NCBI RefSeq assembly: GCF_002157875.1 | Contig: NZ_CP021376.1 | Coordinates: forward strand, 930,001-994,000 | DNA: 64,000 nucleotides | Direction of reading: 5' to 3' | Origin: Oceanisphaera avium | Lineage (GTDB): Bacteria > Pseudomonadota > Gammaproteobacteria > Enterobacterales > Aeromonadaceae | Shown here: positions 9,482 through 17,717 of the stretch, piece after piece | Layout of the letters: each line of letters opens with the position of its first letter | Numbering within the stretch: the stretch's first letter is position 1 | Notes under the pieces: model-generated | Told to the model about the DNA's origin: nothing | Seen by the model: the letters and a program-made list of their open reading frames with translations, nothing else | The model's database searches: none | Program-made: the position numbers and the translations under genes

Positions 9482-10383
9482 GTAGCGCACTGTTTGACAT
9501 CAGCAAAGCATTGGGCGCATGGCGCCGTACTAAAAGCACCACAACTCGCGTGCCTTGGCCGAGTTACAGTATAAAAAAAACAGCCCCGCACCGCGATGCG
9601 CTAACTAGTCCCTTACTTAATCAGCCTGTGCTAGCGATTAATAATTTAAGCTTAAGGCTTTCGCATCGCCAGTTATTAAAAAACATTAATGTTGAGCTTA
9701 AAGCCGGTCAAGTAAGTGTGTTAATTGGTGCCAACGGCGCGGGTAAAAGCTCGCTTTTTAAATGCATCGCGGGTGAGCACTCCTATCAAGGTAAGCTGCA
9801 TTTATTTGGCCAAGAGCGCCACGCCTGGTGTCGCCAAGCATTGGCGCGCCAGCTTGGTGTATTACCGCAACAATCGAGCTTACAGTTTCCTTTTCTTGCT
9901 AAAGAAGTGGTCAGTTTAGGGCGCATTCCTCACCAAGCAAGCCCAAGTGAACACGCAAAAGTGATTGAGTATTGCATGCGCCAAGCACAGGTGTGGCAGC
10001 TGCGTGATGCGCCCTACCCGCAGTTATCTGGCGGTGAAAAGCAGCGAATTCACTTTGCACGGGTGCTGGCTCAATTAACCGGCACTCAACAACCTAAGCT
10101 GCTGCTGTTAGATGAACCTACTTCTGCTTTGGATCTTGGCCAACAGCATAGTGTGCTAGAGGAAGCTCGGCGCTTAGCAAGCCAAGGGTGTGGCGTGTTA
10201 GTAATTATTCACGACTTAAATTTAGCTGCCCGCTATGGCGATCAGCTATTGCTATTAGATAAAGGAGAGTTAGTCAGCCAAGGCAGCGCTCAGCAGGTAT
10301 TAAGCACAGAAAACGTGGCGCGCTATTTTGGTTATAAGGCTCAGCTAATACAAAGTCCCTTTGGACATCCCATATTAATATAA
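9478..10383 (+). CDS. hutD: Haem ABC transporter ATP-binding protein HutD
   Basis: Cytoplasmic ATPase (301 aa) that powers haem import with HutBC. Walker A is GANGAGKSS, the ABC signature LSGGEKQRIHFARVLAQL, Walker B LLLLDEPTSALDLGQ, and the switch histidine is in VIIHDLNLAARYGD. The start at 9478 overlaps the hutC stop as ATGA. The N-terminus has an unusual basic, Ser/Thr-rich extension of about 45 residues before the first strand (AINNLSLRLSHRQLL); a later start is possible, but no better ribosome site was seen. Also matches the HmuV family; the HutX/HutZ neighbours favour the Hut name. Confidence 0.9.
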   Translation: MSSALFDISKALGAWRRTKSTTTRVPWPSYSIKKTAPHRDALTSPLLNQPVLAINNLSLRLSHRQLLKNINVELKAGQVSVLIGANGAGKSSLFKCIAGEHSYQGKLHLFGQERHAWCRQALARQLGVLPQQSSLQFPFLAKEVVSLGRIPHQASPSEHAKVIEYCMRQAQVWQLRDAPYPQLSGGEKQRIHFARVLAQLTGTQQPKLLLLDEPTSALDLGQQHSVLEEARRLASQGCGVLVIIHDLNLAARYGDQLLLLDKGELVSQGSAQQVLSTENVARYFGYKAQLIQSPFGHPILI

Positions 10384-10463
10384 GCCAGCACCAGATAAGC
10401 AGTCGCGAAGCACTAGACGTGTTACTCTTGAGATAACTTGCCATTAACGAGAAGGAATCCCTC

Positions 10464-11060
10464 GTGCAAAAGCAATTATTCGCCCTACTCGCCCTTGCTC
10501 TGTCTTTACCTGTGGCGGCCGAGCCAATATCAGTGAATGCTTTCAATGCTTGCGCGGCCCTAAGCCCAAATGATGCCAGACTGGCCTGCTATGACCAATT
10601 AGCTAAAGACCACGCCAAGATTAGCGAACATGCCGATACTGCCCACGGAAAGTGGGAAGTCGATATCAAAGTTGACCCTATTGATGACTCAAAAACGGTG
10701 CATATTGCGCTCACCGCCGACTCGGGTAACTCACGATATGGCAAGCCGATTCAGTTATTAGCAAATTGTGACTCAGACCAAACCGAGTTACTGATCGACT
10801 GGCAAATCTATTTAGGTAGTGAAGCTAAAGTCACGCTAAGAATTGGCGATCATCCTGCCCACACCACCAAATGGAAACTGTCTTCCAATAGGCAGCAATC
10901 TTTTAATACTGCGCCCATCGAGACCTTAAAAACCATGCTGCAAGCTGAACAAATGGCCGCACAAACCACTCCTTTTAATCAACAGCCCTCTACTGCTATT
11001 TTTGATCTTAGAGGCTTAGACGAGGCCATTAAACCCTTACGTGCCGCCTGTAATTGGTAA
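10464..11060 (+). CDS. TagO/VasI-like secreted protein (orphan type VI-associated family)
   Basis: A 198-aa exported protein with a signal peptide (LLALALSLPVAAEP) followed by CAALSPNDARLACYDQLAKD, then WEVDIKVDPIDDSKTVHIAL and a C-terminal TAIFDLRGLDEAIKPLRAAC. These blocks match the TagO/VasI family, usually annotated as type VI secretion-associated, though the biochemical role is unclear to me. No other type VI component is in this window, so the protein may act elsewhere. GTG start with GAAGGAA upstream. It follows hutD by 80 bp and may read through from it. Confidence 0.7.
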   Translation: MQKQLFALLALALSLPVAAEPISVNAFNACAALSPNDARLACYDQLAKDHAKISEHADTAHGKWEVDIKVDPIDDSKTVHIALTADSGNSRYGKPIQLLANCDSDQTELLIDWQIYLGSEAKVTLRIGDHPAHTTKWKLSSNRQQSFNTAPIETLKTMLQAEQMAAQTTPFNQQPSTAIFDLRGLDEAIKPLRAACNW

Positions 11061-11070
11061 TTCGCCGCTA

Positions 11071-11562
11071 CTAACCCGCTCTTTCAGGGACAGCTAGCCA
11101 CTGAGGCACATGACCGGTGTGCTCAGTAAAGCGTGCCAAATCGGCTTTACTGAGTAACACAGTGGCGGTGTTGCGCAGAGGGTGACACTGCAAGTGCTCA
11201 CCCGGCATTAAGTCGTTATCTAGCCACAACTCCACCGCCTGCTCACTATCATTAATCAGCGCCAACACTGAGACATGTCCAGGCGCGACTTTTAAGTATT
11301 TATCGAGTCGCTCTGGCGAGGCAAACCCTAAGCGCGACCACGACACTTGTTTAGATAAGGCTTTTAAGTCTACCTGTTTATGAGGGGTGGTTAATAATAA
11401 GGCATGACGGCGGCCATAATTATCCCGTAAAAATAGATTTTTAAGTCGGGTACCGGGTCTGTCTAATAATAAACGGTCGGCCTCATTACAAGTAAAAAGA
11501 GGAGCATGCTCAATCACCTCAGGTGTAATGTGCCAACTTGCTAGTTTTTCTAAGATGTCCAT
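11071..11562 (-). CDS. Prolyl-tRNA editing deacylase family (YbaK/ProX-type)
   Basis: A 163-aa cytosolic YbaK-fold protein. Members hydrolyse mischarged aminoacyl-tRNA, such as Ala-tRNA-Pro, freeing the correct tRNA. Supporting blocks are EHAPLFTCNEADRL, KNLFLRDNYGRRHALLLTT, SWSRLGFASPERLDKYLKV and PGHVSVLALINDSEQAV, the conserved core of the ProX/PrdX group. Single gene, convergent with the preceding TagO-like gene (10 bp apart). The exact editing specificity (Ala versus Cys) cannot be read from the sequence. Confidence 0.82.
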   Translation of the reverse strand: MDILEKLASWHITPEVIEHAPLFTCNEADRLLLDRPGTRLKNLFLRDNYGRRHALLLTTPHKQVDLKALSKQVSWSRLGFASPERLDKYLKVAPGHVSVLALINDSEQAVELWLDNDLMPGEHLQCHPLRNTATVLLSKADLARFTEHTGHVPQWLAVPERAG

Positions 11563-11675
11563 GATGTTTACTCTTTTATAAACCCACTTTGCCCTATATT
11601 AACAACAGCTAAATAGCAAATCTCAGGCAAAGATGTGGTTATTAGTAGTTCAATTTCTTGTTATTGGAGGCCGCT

Positions 11676-12686
11676 ATGTCGGTACCACCCATAAAACTTA
11701 GCCAAGTGACTCTCTCCATGTTGGACTTAGTGCCCACGAGAAGCGGCCATACCATAGCAGAGGCGATTAATGAGTCAGTGGCCGTGGCTCAACATGTGGA
11801 GCGCTTAGGCTTTAAGCGCTTTTGGCTGGCTGAGCATCATAATATAGAAGGCATTGCCAGCTCTGCTACAGCGGTGCTGATTGGACATATTGCCGGTCAT
11901 ACGCAGCATATTCGGGTGGGCTCTGGCGGTATTATGCTTCCCAACCACCCGCCATTGGTGGTAGCCGAACAATTTGGCACCTTAGCTACTATGTATCCCA
12001 ATCGTATTGACTTAGGCTTAGGCCGTGCTCCAGGCAGTGATCAAGTAACCATGCGTGCGCTACATCGCCGACCAGAAGATGCCGACCATTTTCCACATCA
12101 CGTCCAACAGCTGCAACAGCTATTAGGCCCACCACAAAGCGGCCAAACACTAAAAGCCATTCCGGGTATGGGTACCCGAGTACCCATTTGGTTACTGGGA
12201 TCCAGTTTATTTAGTGCACAATTAGCGGCCAAAATGGGCCTACCTTATGCCTTTGCTGCTCACTTTGCGCCGCGCATGATGCAAGAGGCGATCAGTCTTT
12301 ATAAAAATAACTTTCAGCCGTCAGCAGCATTAGCCGCACCTTATGTAATTTTAGGCGTGCCGGTGGTGGTGGGTGATACCGAGCGTGACGCTAACTACTT
12401 AGCCACCTCTGGCCAGCAAAAAATATTAAATTTATTTCGCGGTACGTCACTTAGCCTAACGCCGCCGGTAACCAGCATGGAAGGACTCTGGCTGCCTCAT
12501 GAGCGCCAAGGCGTAGAGCAGTTTTTAGCAGCGGCCGCCATTGGCGACTCAGCGCAAGTGGCCAGCACATTGCACGCCCTAGTGGCACAAACCGGCGCTA
12601 ATGAGCTGATGGTAGTCACGGATGTGTATGAGCAAGCGGCTCGCCACCACAGCCTTAGTCTGCTAGCCGAATTAGTGAAGAGTTAG
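11676..12686 (+). CDS. Luciferase-like flavin-dependent oxidoreductase (YhbW-type)
   Basis: A 336-aa FMN-dependent monooxygenase-like protein of the bacterial luciferase (LLM) superfamily. Family landmarks are FKRFWLAEHHNIEGIASSAT, VGSGGIMLPNHPPLVVAEQF, MYPNRIDLGLGRAPGSD and the C-terminal NELMVVTDVYEQAARHHSL. It is closest in form to E. coli YhbW; the substrate is unknown. The ATG at 11676 is chosen for the TTGGAGG site just upstream, not the in-frame TTG at 11658. Stands alone; a structured inverted-repeat element follows at 12710. Confidence 0.85.
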   Translation: MSVPPIKLSQVTLSMLDLVPTRSGHTIAEAINESVAVAQHVERLGFKRFWLAEHHNIEGIASSATAVLIGHIAGHTQHIRVGSGGIMLPNHPPLVVAEQFGTLATMYPNRIDLGLGRAPGSDQVTMRALHRRPEDADHFPHHVQQLQQLLGPPQSGQTLKAIPGMGTRVPIWLLGSSLFSAQLAAKMGLPYAFAAHFAPRMMQEAISLYKNNFQPSAALAAPYVILGVPVVVGDTERDANYLATSGQQKILNLFRGTSLSLTPPVTSMEGLWLPHERQGVEQFLAAAAIGDSAQVASTLHALVAQTGANELMVVTDVYEQAARHHSLSLLAELVKS

Positions 12687-12709
12687 AAGGCGCTAACAAC
12701 ACCAGATCT

Positions 12710-12826
12710 GCCACGCAATACTTGGAAGTATCAACTGTTCAAAAACGAAAATACTTATTATTGATAAGCGCTTAGATAGCTAAAGTATTTATTTTTAATT
12801 AGCTCAATTTCTCTGTATTGCGTGGC
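12710..12826. repeat. 117-bp inverted-repeat element (MITE-like or structured)
   Basis: A perfect 12-bp inverted repeat, GCCACGCAATAC at 12710-12721 and its complement at 12815-12826, bounds AT-rich DNA. A nested pair AAATACTT...AAGTATTT lies inside. No ORF is present. The form resembles a small non-autonomous terminal-inverted-repeat element or a large hairpin; copy number in the genome is unknown. Confidence 0.5.
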
Positions 12827-12893
12827 TAATACCTGTTTAGGCTCTTACTCTGGTATTTAACTCTTCATCTGTTACTGCTTACGCTGCACCTTG

Positions 12894-13196
12894 TTAGCGG
12901 GCAGAATTCACCGCTAACATGTCCCCTTTAATCACCGATTGCTCGGCAATGAGATCTGTCACCACAGCGCGGCTAGCTTTATAATGCGGCGTTAACTTAT
13001 GCTCGGCTAATGCAGCTTCGTCTTCATAAATTTCATATAACCAAAACAACTCGGGATCTTCTCGGTCTTGCAAGACATCGAAGGTATGACAGCCTGGCTC
13101 ATCGCGCACAGAGGCTTGCGCATTAGGCAACATAGCGGCTAAAAACTCATCGGTTTTACCTGGCTTAAGCTTGGTTTTGACAATAATGCAATACAT
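12894..13196 (-). CDS. Antibiotic biosynthesis monooxygenase (ABM) domain protein
   Basis: A 100-aa ferredoxin-like ABM/YgiN-type protein. The sequence runs MYCIIVKTKLKPGKTDEF, then EPGCHTFDVLQDREDPELFW and LYEIYEDEAALAEHKLTPHY, a classic dimeric alpha-beta barrel pattern. Such proteins act on quinols or reactive small metabolites, but the substrate here is not visible. The start at 13196 follows an ACGGAG site; an earlier in-frame start adds 21 residues without one. Divergent from a VOC-family gene. Confidence 0.8.
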   Translation of the reverse strand: MYCIIVKTKLKPGKTDEFLAAMLPNAQASVRDEPGCHTFDVLQDREDPELFWLYEIYEDEAALAEHKLTPHYKASRAVVTDLIAEQSVIKGDMLAVNSAR

Positions 13197-13293
13197 TGTA
13201 AACTCCGTTTGGTTAATTAAACTCGACAAATAGTACACAAACCTTTTAGTAATAGACAAGTTAGCGGCTTATCCGCTTATTAAGGAGCCCACC

Positions 13294-13704
13294 ATGGAAA
13301 GACCCAGTCGTTTAAACGGCATGCGTCATATCGCCTTCACTATGCCCAATCTCGAAGAGTGTGAGCGTTTTTATACCGACATTATGGGCATGCAATTACT
13401 GCGTCGTGCACACGAAGATCTCGTCTATTTAACGTGTGGCAACGATAACTTGTCTTTAGGCCGCGCCGATGTACCCGCCACCGGCGTTCAACGTATGGAT
13501 CACTTTGGCTTTATCGTCGATACCAAAGAAGAGCTTGAGCAATGGTTTTTATACTTAAAAAGCAAAGGCGTTACTATGCTAGACCGTCCTCATGATCATG
13601 GCGATGGCGCGCGCAGCTTCCATATTACTGATCCCGCTGGCAACGTTATTCAACCTATTTATCACCCTGACATTTCTGGCCAAACTTTTACTAACCCTGA
13701 ATAA
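13294..13704 (+). CDS. VOC family (glyoxalase/extradiol dioxygenase-like) protein
   Basis: A 136-aa single vicinal-oxygen-chelate domain protein. The pattern LNGMRHIAFTMPNLEECERFY, GVQRMDHFGFIVDTKEELEQ and SFHITDPAGNVIQPIYHP gives the two beta-alpha-beta-beta-beta modules; the histidines near residues 12 and 70 and a late Glu/Gln-type position would be metal ligands. The reaction is unknown. AAGGAG precedes ATG 13294. Followed by a strong terminator. Confidence 0.8.
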   Translation: MERPSRLNGMRHIAFTMPNLEECERFYTDIMGMQLLRRAHEDLVYLTCGNDNLSLGRADVPATGVQRMDHFGFIVDTKEELEQWFLYLKSKGVTMLDRPHDHGDGARSFHITDPAGNVIQPIYHPDISGQTFTNPE

Positions 13705-13723
13705 GGTAGTAAATTTGCCTGAC

Positions 13724-13752
13724 AAAAACACCGAGCTAAGCTCGGTGTTTTT
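13724..13752. terminator. Bidirectional hairpin terminator
   Basis: CACCGAGC and its complement form an 8-bp stem with a 3-nt loop, flanked by A-run and T-run. It lies between the convergent VOC gene and btuD. Confidence 0.85.
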
Positions 13753-13801
13753 ATTACTTGCCTAGCTATTAATAAATGAGCGCTAAGCAATAAATAAGCG
13801 C

Positions 13802-14566
13802 TTAAATAGGTACTAACACGCTGGCACCATCTTGCTCAAGGCGCGCCACTGTTACCGAAAACACCTCTTTAATAAGCGGTGGCGTAATCACCTCAGGCGT
13901 GCCCTGTGCAACTAATTTCCCCTGTGCTAAACACCAAATATCATCACCATATTGGCAAGCTAAATTAATATCGTGCAGCGAGGCTATTACTATTAAGCCC
14001 AATGCCGCATATTCTCGTAATAAGCGCAACGTCGCTAATTGGTGCTGCCAGTCCAAGCCCGCTAGCGGTTCATCGAGTAATAATATTTTTCCTTGTTGAT
14101 TCACCCGCGGATCGACTTGCAAAAGCGTGCTGGCAATTAATAATCGCTGCTGCTCCCCTCCCGATAAACGATTAACGGGGCGTTGATATAAGCAACTTAA
14201 GCCCAGAGGCTCCTCAAGGCGAGCTAAGCTTTGGGAGACGGCCTTGGTCACCCCCCCTAAAGGTGCGGCTGCTAGCGCTAATAGCTCATAAGCCATTAAA
14301 CCGTGGGGCAACACGCTATCTTGCGCTAACATAGCGCGCGTGCAGGCCAGTTGTTGAATACTCAGTGTGCTTAGACACGTGTTTTTTAAATAAATCTGGC
14401 CAGATTGATAAGAAGACGCTGCCAAATTTAAGCCGGCCAATGCATTTAATAAGCTAGACTTACCGCTGCCATTTGGGCCAATTAATAGGGTTAATCGCCC
14501 CGCTTTTAACTCACCACTAATAGGACCGAGACGGTCTTTAATAACCAGCGCGTTAATGTGCAGCAT
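13802..14566 (-). CDS. btuD: Cobalamin ABC transporter ATP-binding protein BtuD
   Basis: A 254-aa ATPase for vitamin B12 uptake. Walker A is GPNGSGKSSLLNALAG, the signature LSGGEQQRLLIASTLLQ, Walker B ILLLDEPLAGLDWQHQ, and the switch region IASLHDINLACQYGD. It resembles E. coli BtuD more than siderophore ATPases in its short length and in pairing with a BtuC-like permease. Its start lies inside the end of btuC (14-nt overlap). A siderophore or haem role cannot be excluded without the binding protein, which is not adjacent. Confidence 0.82.
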   Translation of the reverse strand: MLHINALVIKDRLGPISGELKAGRLTLLIGPNGSGKSSLLNALAGLNLAASSYQSGQIYLKNTCLSTLSIQQLACTRAMLAQDSVLPHGLMAYELLALAAAPLGGVTKAVSQSLARLEEPLGLSCLYQRPVNRLSGGEQQRLLIASTLLQVDPRVNQQGKILLLDEPLAGLDWQHQLATLRLLREYAALGLIVIASLHDINLACQYGDDIWCLAQGKLVAQGTPEVITPPLIKEVFSVTVARLEQDGASVLVPI

Positions 14567-15559
14567 AACGACGTACCAATAACCAAATAAACACCGGCGC
14601 GCCCAAGGTCGCGGTGACTGCGCCTATGGGCAGCTCGCCCATGCTCAATATATTGCGCGCTAAGACATCGGCTAAAGTGAGCGCACTTCCTCCCGCAAGC
14701 ATAGAGGCGGGCAGTAAAAAAACTTGCTTGCCCCCACCACTAAGCGTAACAAGTGGGGGATCACTAATCCCACAAAACCAATCGGCCCGGCCATAGCAAC
14801 ACTAAAAGCGGTCAGCACACACACAGCAAGCACTAATTGTGGCTGTAAGCGGCGCACATTTAAGCCTAAAAGCTGGGCTCTATGCTCGCCTAAGGCTAAC
14901 AAATCCAGCGCTTGGCCTTGCTTGGCTAACCAGAGTAAAGCCGCTATTGCGGGCAGCCACCACCCCCAAGACAATGACTGACCATGACCTAGGCTGCCCA
15001 TCATCCAAAATAAAAAACTGCGCATTGAGGCATCATCAGCTAAATACAGTAGCCACGTTAAAATCGCATTGGCTAAGATGCCAATCGCCACCCCAAACAA
15101 TAATAACGCTCCTGGCCCTAATCGGCGCCGGGCTAACGCCATCAATAATAAGGTTACCAGTAAGGCACCCACTAAGGCGGCCAGCGATAAGCTCCAATAA
15201 GGCAATACCCAGCCTAAAGAAACTGAGAGTGAGAGGGTTAATACCGCCGCTAAACTTGCTCCACTGGAGATGCCGATTAAACCAGGCTCGGCCAAGGGAT
15301 TATGTAATAACACCTGCAACACAGCGCCACTGAGCGCTAAGCTTGCGCCAATTAATACCGCTAGCAAGGTTCGAGGAAGGCGTAATTGCCAAAAAACTTG
15401 CTGCTCTAATAAAGTAACGGGCCGCCACAGCGCCTCTATACCTACTCCCACGGCACCCAGTTGTAAGCTCAGCAACATCGACAAGACTAGCGCTAGGGTA
15501 AACAAGCCTAACCACAGCTGGTACTTACGTTGTTGCTGTTTAATTAACACCCCAAGCAT
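14553..15559 (-). CDS. btuC: Cobalamin ABC transporter permease BtuC (frameshifted as assembled)
   Basis: FecCD-type permease close to BtuC: MLGVLIKQQQRKYQLWLGLF, WQLRLPRTLLAVLIGASLAL, NPLAEPGLIGISSGASLAA, LLFWMMGSLG-type loop and IGFVGLVIPHLLRLVVG. The frame breaks at a C run at 14731-14735 (five G on the coding strand); the following frame reads KQVFLLPASMLAGGSALTLA and ends GAPVFIWLLVRRYAAH. One extra base gives a 335-aa protein of normal size. No riboswitch was recognised upstream; the TSUP gene lies 46 bp upstream on the same strand, and btuF is absent here. Confidence 0.82.
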
Positions 15560-15605
15560 GGCTTACCTTTTACGTTAAAATTCGACGCGAACCTAATGGT
15601 GAGTA

Positions 15606-16388
15606 TTAGAAACTGAGCCAACTAAACCATGCCGGATATTGTTGCCACAACAAATGCAAAGACATGACTAACGACACACTCACCAACATGGGCTTTATAA
15701 TACGCGTCCCTTGGCTTATCACTACCTTAGAGCCTAAGCGCGCGCCAATAAACTGCCCGAGCGCCATAGACAGCCCCGCTACCCACACCACTTGCCCTCC
15801 TAAGATAAAAAATAATAACGAGGCAATATTGGAGGTAAAATTTAATAGTTTGGTATGGGCCGTGGCTTTGGCCATGCTAAATCCGGCTAAGGCAATAAAC
15901 GCCAGTGCAAAAAAAGAACCGGTGCCCGGACCAAAAAAACCATCATAAAAGCCAATGCCGGTGCCTATTAGCAAAGCAAACGGAATTATCCCAAGGCGAT
16001 GCTGGCGGTCTTGGTCACCTACGCGGGGCGAGCATAAAAAATACACAGCAAAAGCCGCCAATAAAAAAGGCAGGATTTTTTGTAAAATCGAGGCATCTAT
16101 TAATTGCACTGCGATAGTCCCCAGCACACTGCCGACAAAGGTACAGCCAATAGCCCACTTCATGGTGCGCCAATCCAATAAACCTCGGCGAAAATAATAG
16201 TAAGTGGCAGAAAAAGAGCCAAAGCTGCTTTGTAGTTTATTGGTGGCCAGCGCCATTGTGGGTGGCATGCCCGTCGCCAATAAAGCCGGTATGGTAATTA
16301 AGCCGCCACCGCCGGCAATGGCATCAATAAAACCGGCCACTAAGGCCGCCACCGCTAATAATGCCAGTACGCTTATCTCAAATTCCAC
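15606..16388 (-). CDS. TSUP (TauE/SafE) family membrane permease
   Basis: A 260-aa protein with about eight hydrophobic helices in the TauE/SafE pattern: VAGFIDAIAGGGGLITIPAL near the N-terminus, LATNKLQSSFGSFSATYYYF, and a second repeat with GFYDGFFGPGTGSFFALAFI. Members export or import sulfite, sulfoacetate or similar small organosulfur anions; the substrate is not readable here. Encoded directly upstream of btuC on the same strand, so cotranscription is possible but not functionally obvious. Confidence 0.87.
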   Translation of the reverse strand: MEFEISVLALLAVAALVAGFIDAIAGGGGLITIPALLATGMPPTMALATNKLQSSFGSFSATYYYFRRGLLDWRTMKWAIGCTFVGSVLGTIAVQLIDASILQKILPFLLAAFAVYFLCSPRVGDQDRQHRLGIIPFALLIGTGIGFYDGFFGPGTGSFFALAFIALAGFSMAKATAHTKLLNFTSNIASLLFFILGGQVVWVAGLSMALGQFIGARLGSKVVISQGTRIIKPMLVSVSLVMSLHLLWQQYPAWFSWLSF

Positions 16389-16593
16389 ATTCTACCCTTA
16401 TCTTGGCTCACCCACTGGAGGGGATGATCATGGTGTAGTTAATTTCAGCCTAACCGCAGTGCGCATTTTACTCACACTGAACTTAGTCCCCTAAAGCGCG
16501 GTCTTTATTAAAAATGACGCACTGGGGCGGTTGGCCATTTAGACCTAGACTAGGCTATGGTAACGTAGCTCAACATTAATGAGGAGAAATGTG

Positions 16594-17208
16594 ATGACGG
16601 ATCCGGTACTTAACCTGTTACCCCATGACTTTCCGGATGCGGAAGATGGCGCATTTTTATCCCAAGGCACACGTTCTTTAGTGTTAGCCGGCGGTTGTTT
16701 TTGGTGCACTGAAGCTGTGTATCGCCAGCTTAAAGGCGTACTCAACGTCACTTCTGGCTATGCCGGCGGCAGTGCCGATACCGCCAATTATCAAGCGGTG
16801 TGCAGCGGCTCCACCGATCATGCGGAGGCAATTCGCATTGATTACGACAGCCATATTATTGGGCTCGGTACCTTATTAAAAGTCTTTTTTGGCATTGCCC
16901 ACGACCCCACCCAGCTTAACCGCCAAGGTAATGACTTAGGTCGCCAATATCGCTCGGTGGTGTTTTATCAAGATGAAGCTGAACACCAAGTCGTTGCAGA
17001 TTATATCAAACTATTAGAAACCAATGGCGTCTTGCGCGCACCCATTGTTACTACCCTTGAGCCCTTAACCGAGTTTTTTGAGGCCGAGCAGCAACATCAA
17101 AATTATGCGGCGATTAACCCCAATCAGCCCTATATTGCCGCCGTTGCTCAACCTAAAGTGGCCAAGGTACAGCATTATTTTAAACATCGGCTGAAAAAGG
17201 ATCTTTAA
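16594..17208 (+). CDS. msrA: Peptide-methionine (S)-S-oxide reductase MsrA
   Basis: Repairs methionine-S-sulfoxide in proteins (204 aa). The catalytic cysteine is in AGGCFWCTEAVY near residue 35, followed by the family blocks VTSGYAGGSADTANYQAVCS, GHAEAIRIDYD-type strand (TDHAEAIRIDYD) and HDPTQLNRQGNDLGRQYRS. The ATG at 16594 lies eight bases after GAGGAG; the upstream in-frame ATG at 16579 is part of that ribosome site. msrB follows after 2 bp, so the two stereospecific repair enzymes form one operon. Confidence 0.95.
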   Translation: MTDPVLNLLPHDFPDAEDGAFLSQGTRSLVLAGGCFWCTEAVYRQLKGVLNVTSGYAGGSADTANYQAVCSGSTDHAEAIRIDYDSHIIGLGTLLKVFFGIAHDPTQLNRQGNDLGRQYRSVVFYQDEAEHQVVADYIKLLETNGVLRAPIVTTLEPLTEFFEAEQQHQNYAAINPNQPYIAAVAQPKVAKVQHYFKHRLKKDL

Positions 17209-17210
17209 TT

Positions 17211-17681
17211 ATGGCTATTATTCCCAGCCCCTATGACCTCTCTCCCCCAAGCGATGCGCAATTTGCTGAGCTCATTGCCAATCTGAGCCCCGATGAGCAG
17301 CGTATTTTACGCCAGCACGGCACCGAAGCCCCTTTTTGTGGTGGTTTGCTAGATAATAAAAAAGAAGGCAGCTACTTATGTAAGCTTTGCGCGTTGCCGC
17401 TGTTTTCTTCTGCCTGTAAGTTTGAGTCAGGCACCGGCTGGCCCAGTTTTTATGCCCCTTTTCATCCCGATCATATTACTGAGCTTAGTGATGTAAGCCA
17501 TGGCATGCGCCGCGTCGAAATTTGCTGCAAGCGCTGTAATAGCCACATGGGTCATGTTTTTCCTGACGGACCTGCGCCAACGGGCCTTCGCTATTGCTTA
17601 AACTCCGCCTCCTTGGATTTTTGTGAGCAAGGTGCCACTAAGCCCGATCCGCTGCGTCGCGGGGAAATTAGCTGCGTATAA
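17211..17681 (+). CDS. msrB: Peptide-methionine (R)-S-oxide reductase MsrB
   Basis: Repairs methionine-R-sulfoxide (156 aa). Two CxxC zinc pairs (CKLCALPLF and CKRCNSHMGHVFPDG), the active-site strand RYCLNSASLDF with the catalytic Cys, and FESGTGWPSFYAPF are all present. Starts 2 bp after msrA. A GC-rich hairpin at 17688 follows. Confidence 0.95.
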   Translation: MAIIPSPYDLSPPSDAQFAELIANLSPDEQRILRQHGTEAPFCGGLLDNKKEGSYLCKLCALPLFSSACKFESGTGWPSFYAPFHPDHITELSDVSHGMRRVEICCKRCNSHMGHVFPDGPAPTGLRYCLNSASLDFCEQGATKPDPLRRGEISCV

Positions 17682-17687
17682 TACTTT

Positions 17688-17711
17688 TAGCGCGCCCACC
17701 GCGGCGCGCTA
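17688..17711. terminator. GC-rich hairpin between convergent genes
   Basis: TAGCGCGC and its exact complement form an 8-bp stem with an 8-nt GC-rich loop, 6 bp after the msrB stop and 6 bp before the end of the ATP-grasp gene. It lacks a long T-run. Confidence 0.5.
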
Positions 17712-17717
17712 TCATTA

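Noticed and set aside
15560..16593. Cobalamin riboswitch upstream of btuC or the TSUP gene
   Set aside because: No B12-box-like sequence was found, and only 46 bp separate btuC from the upstream gene.
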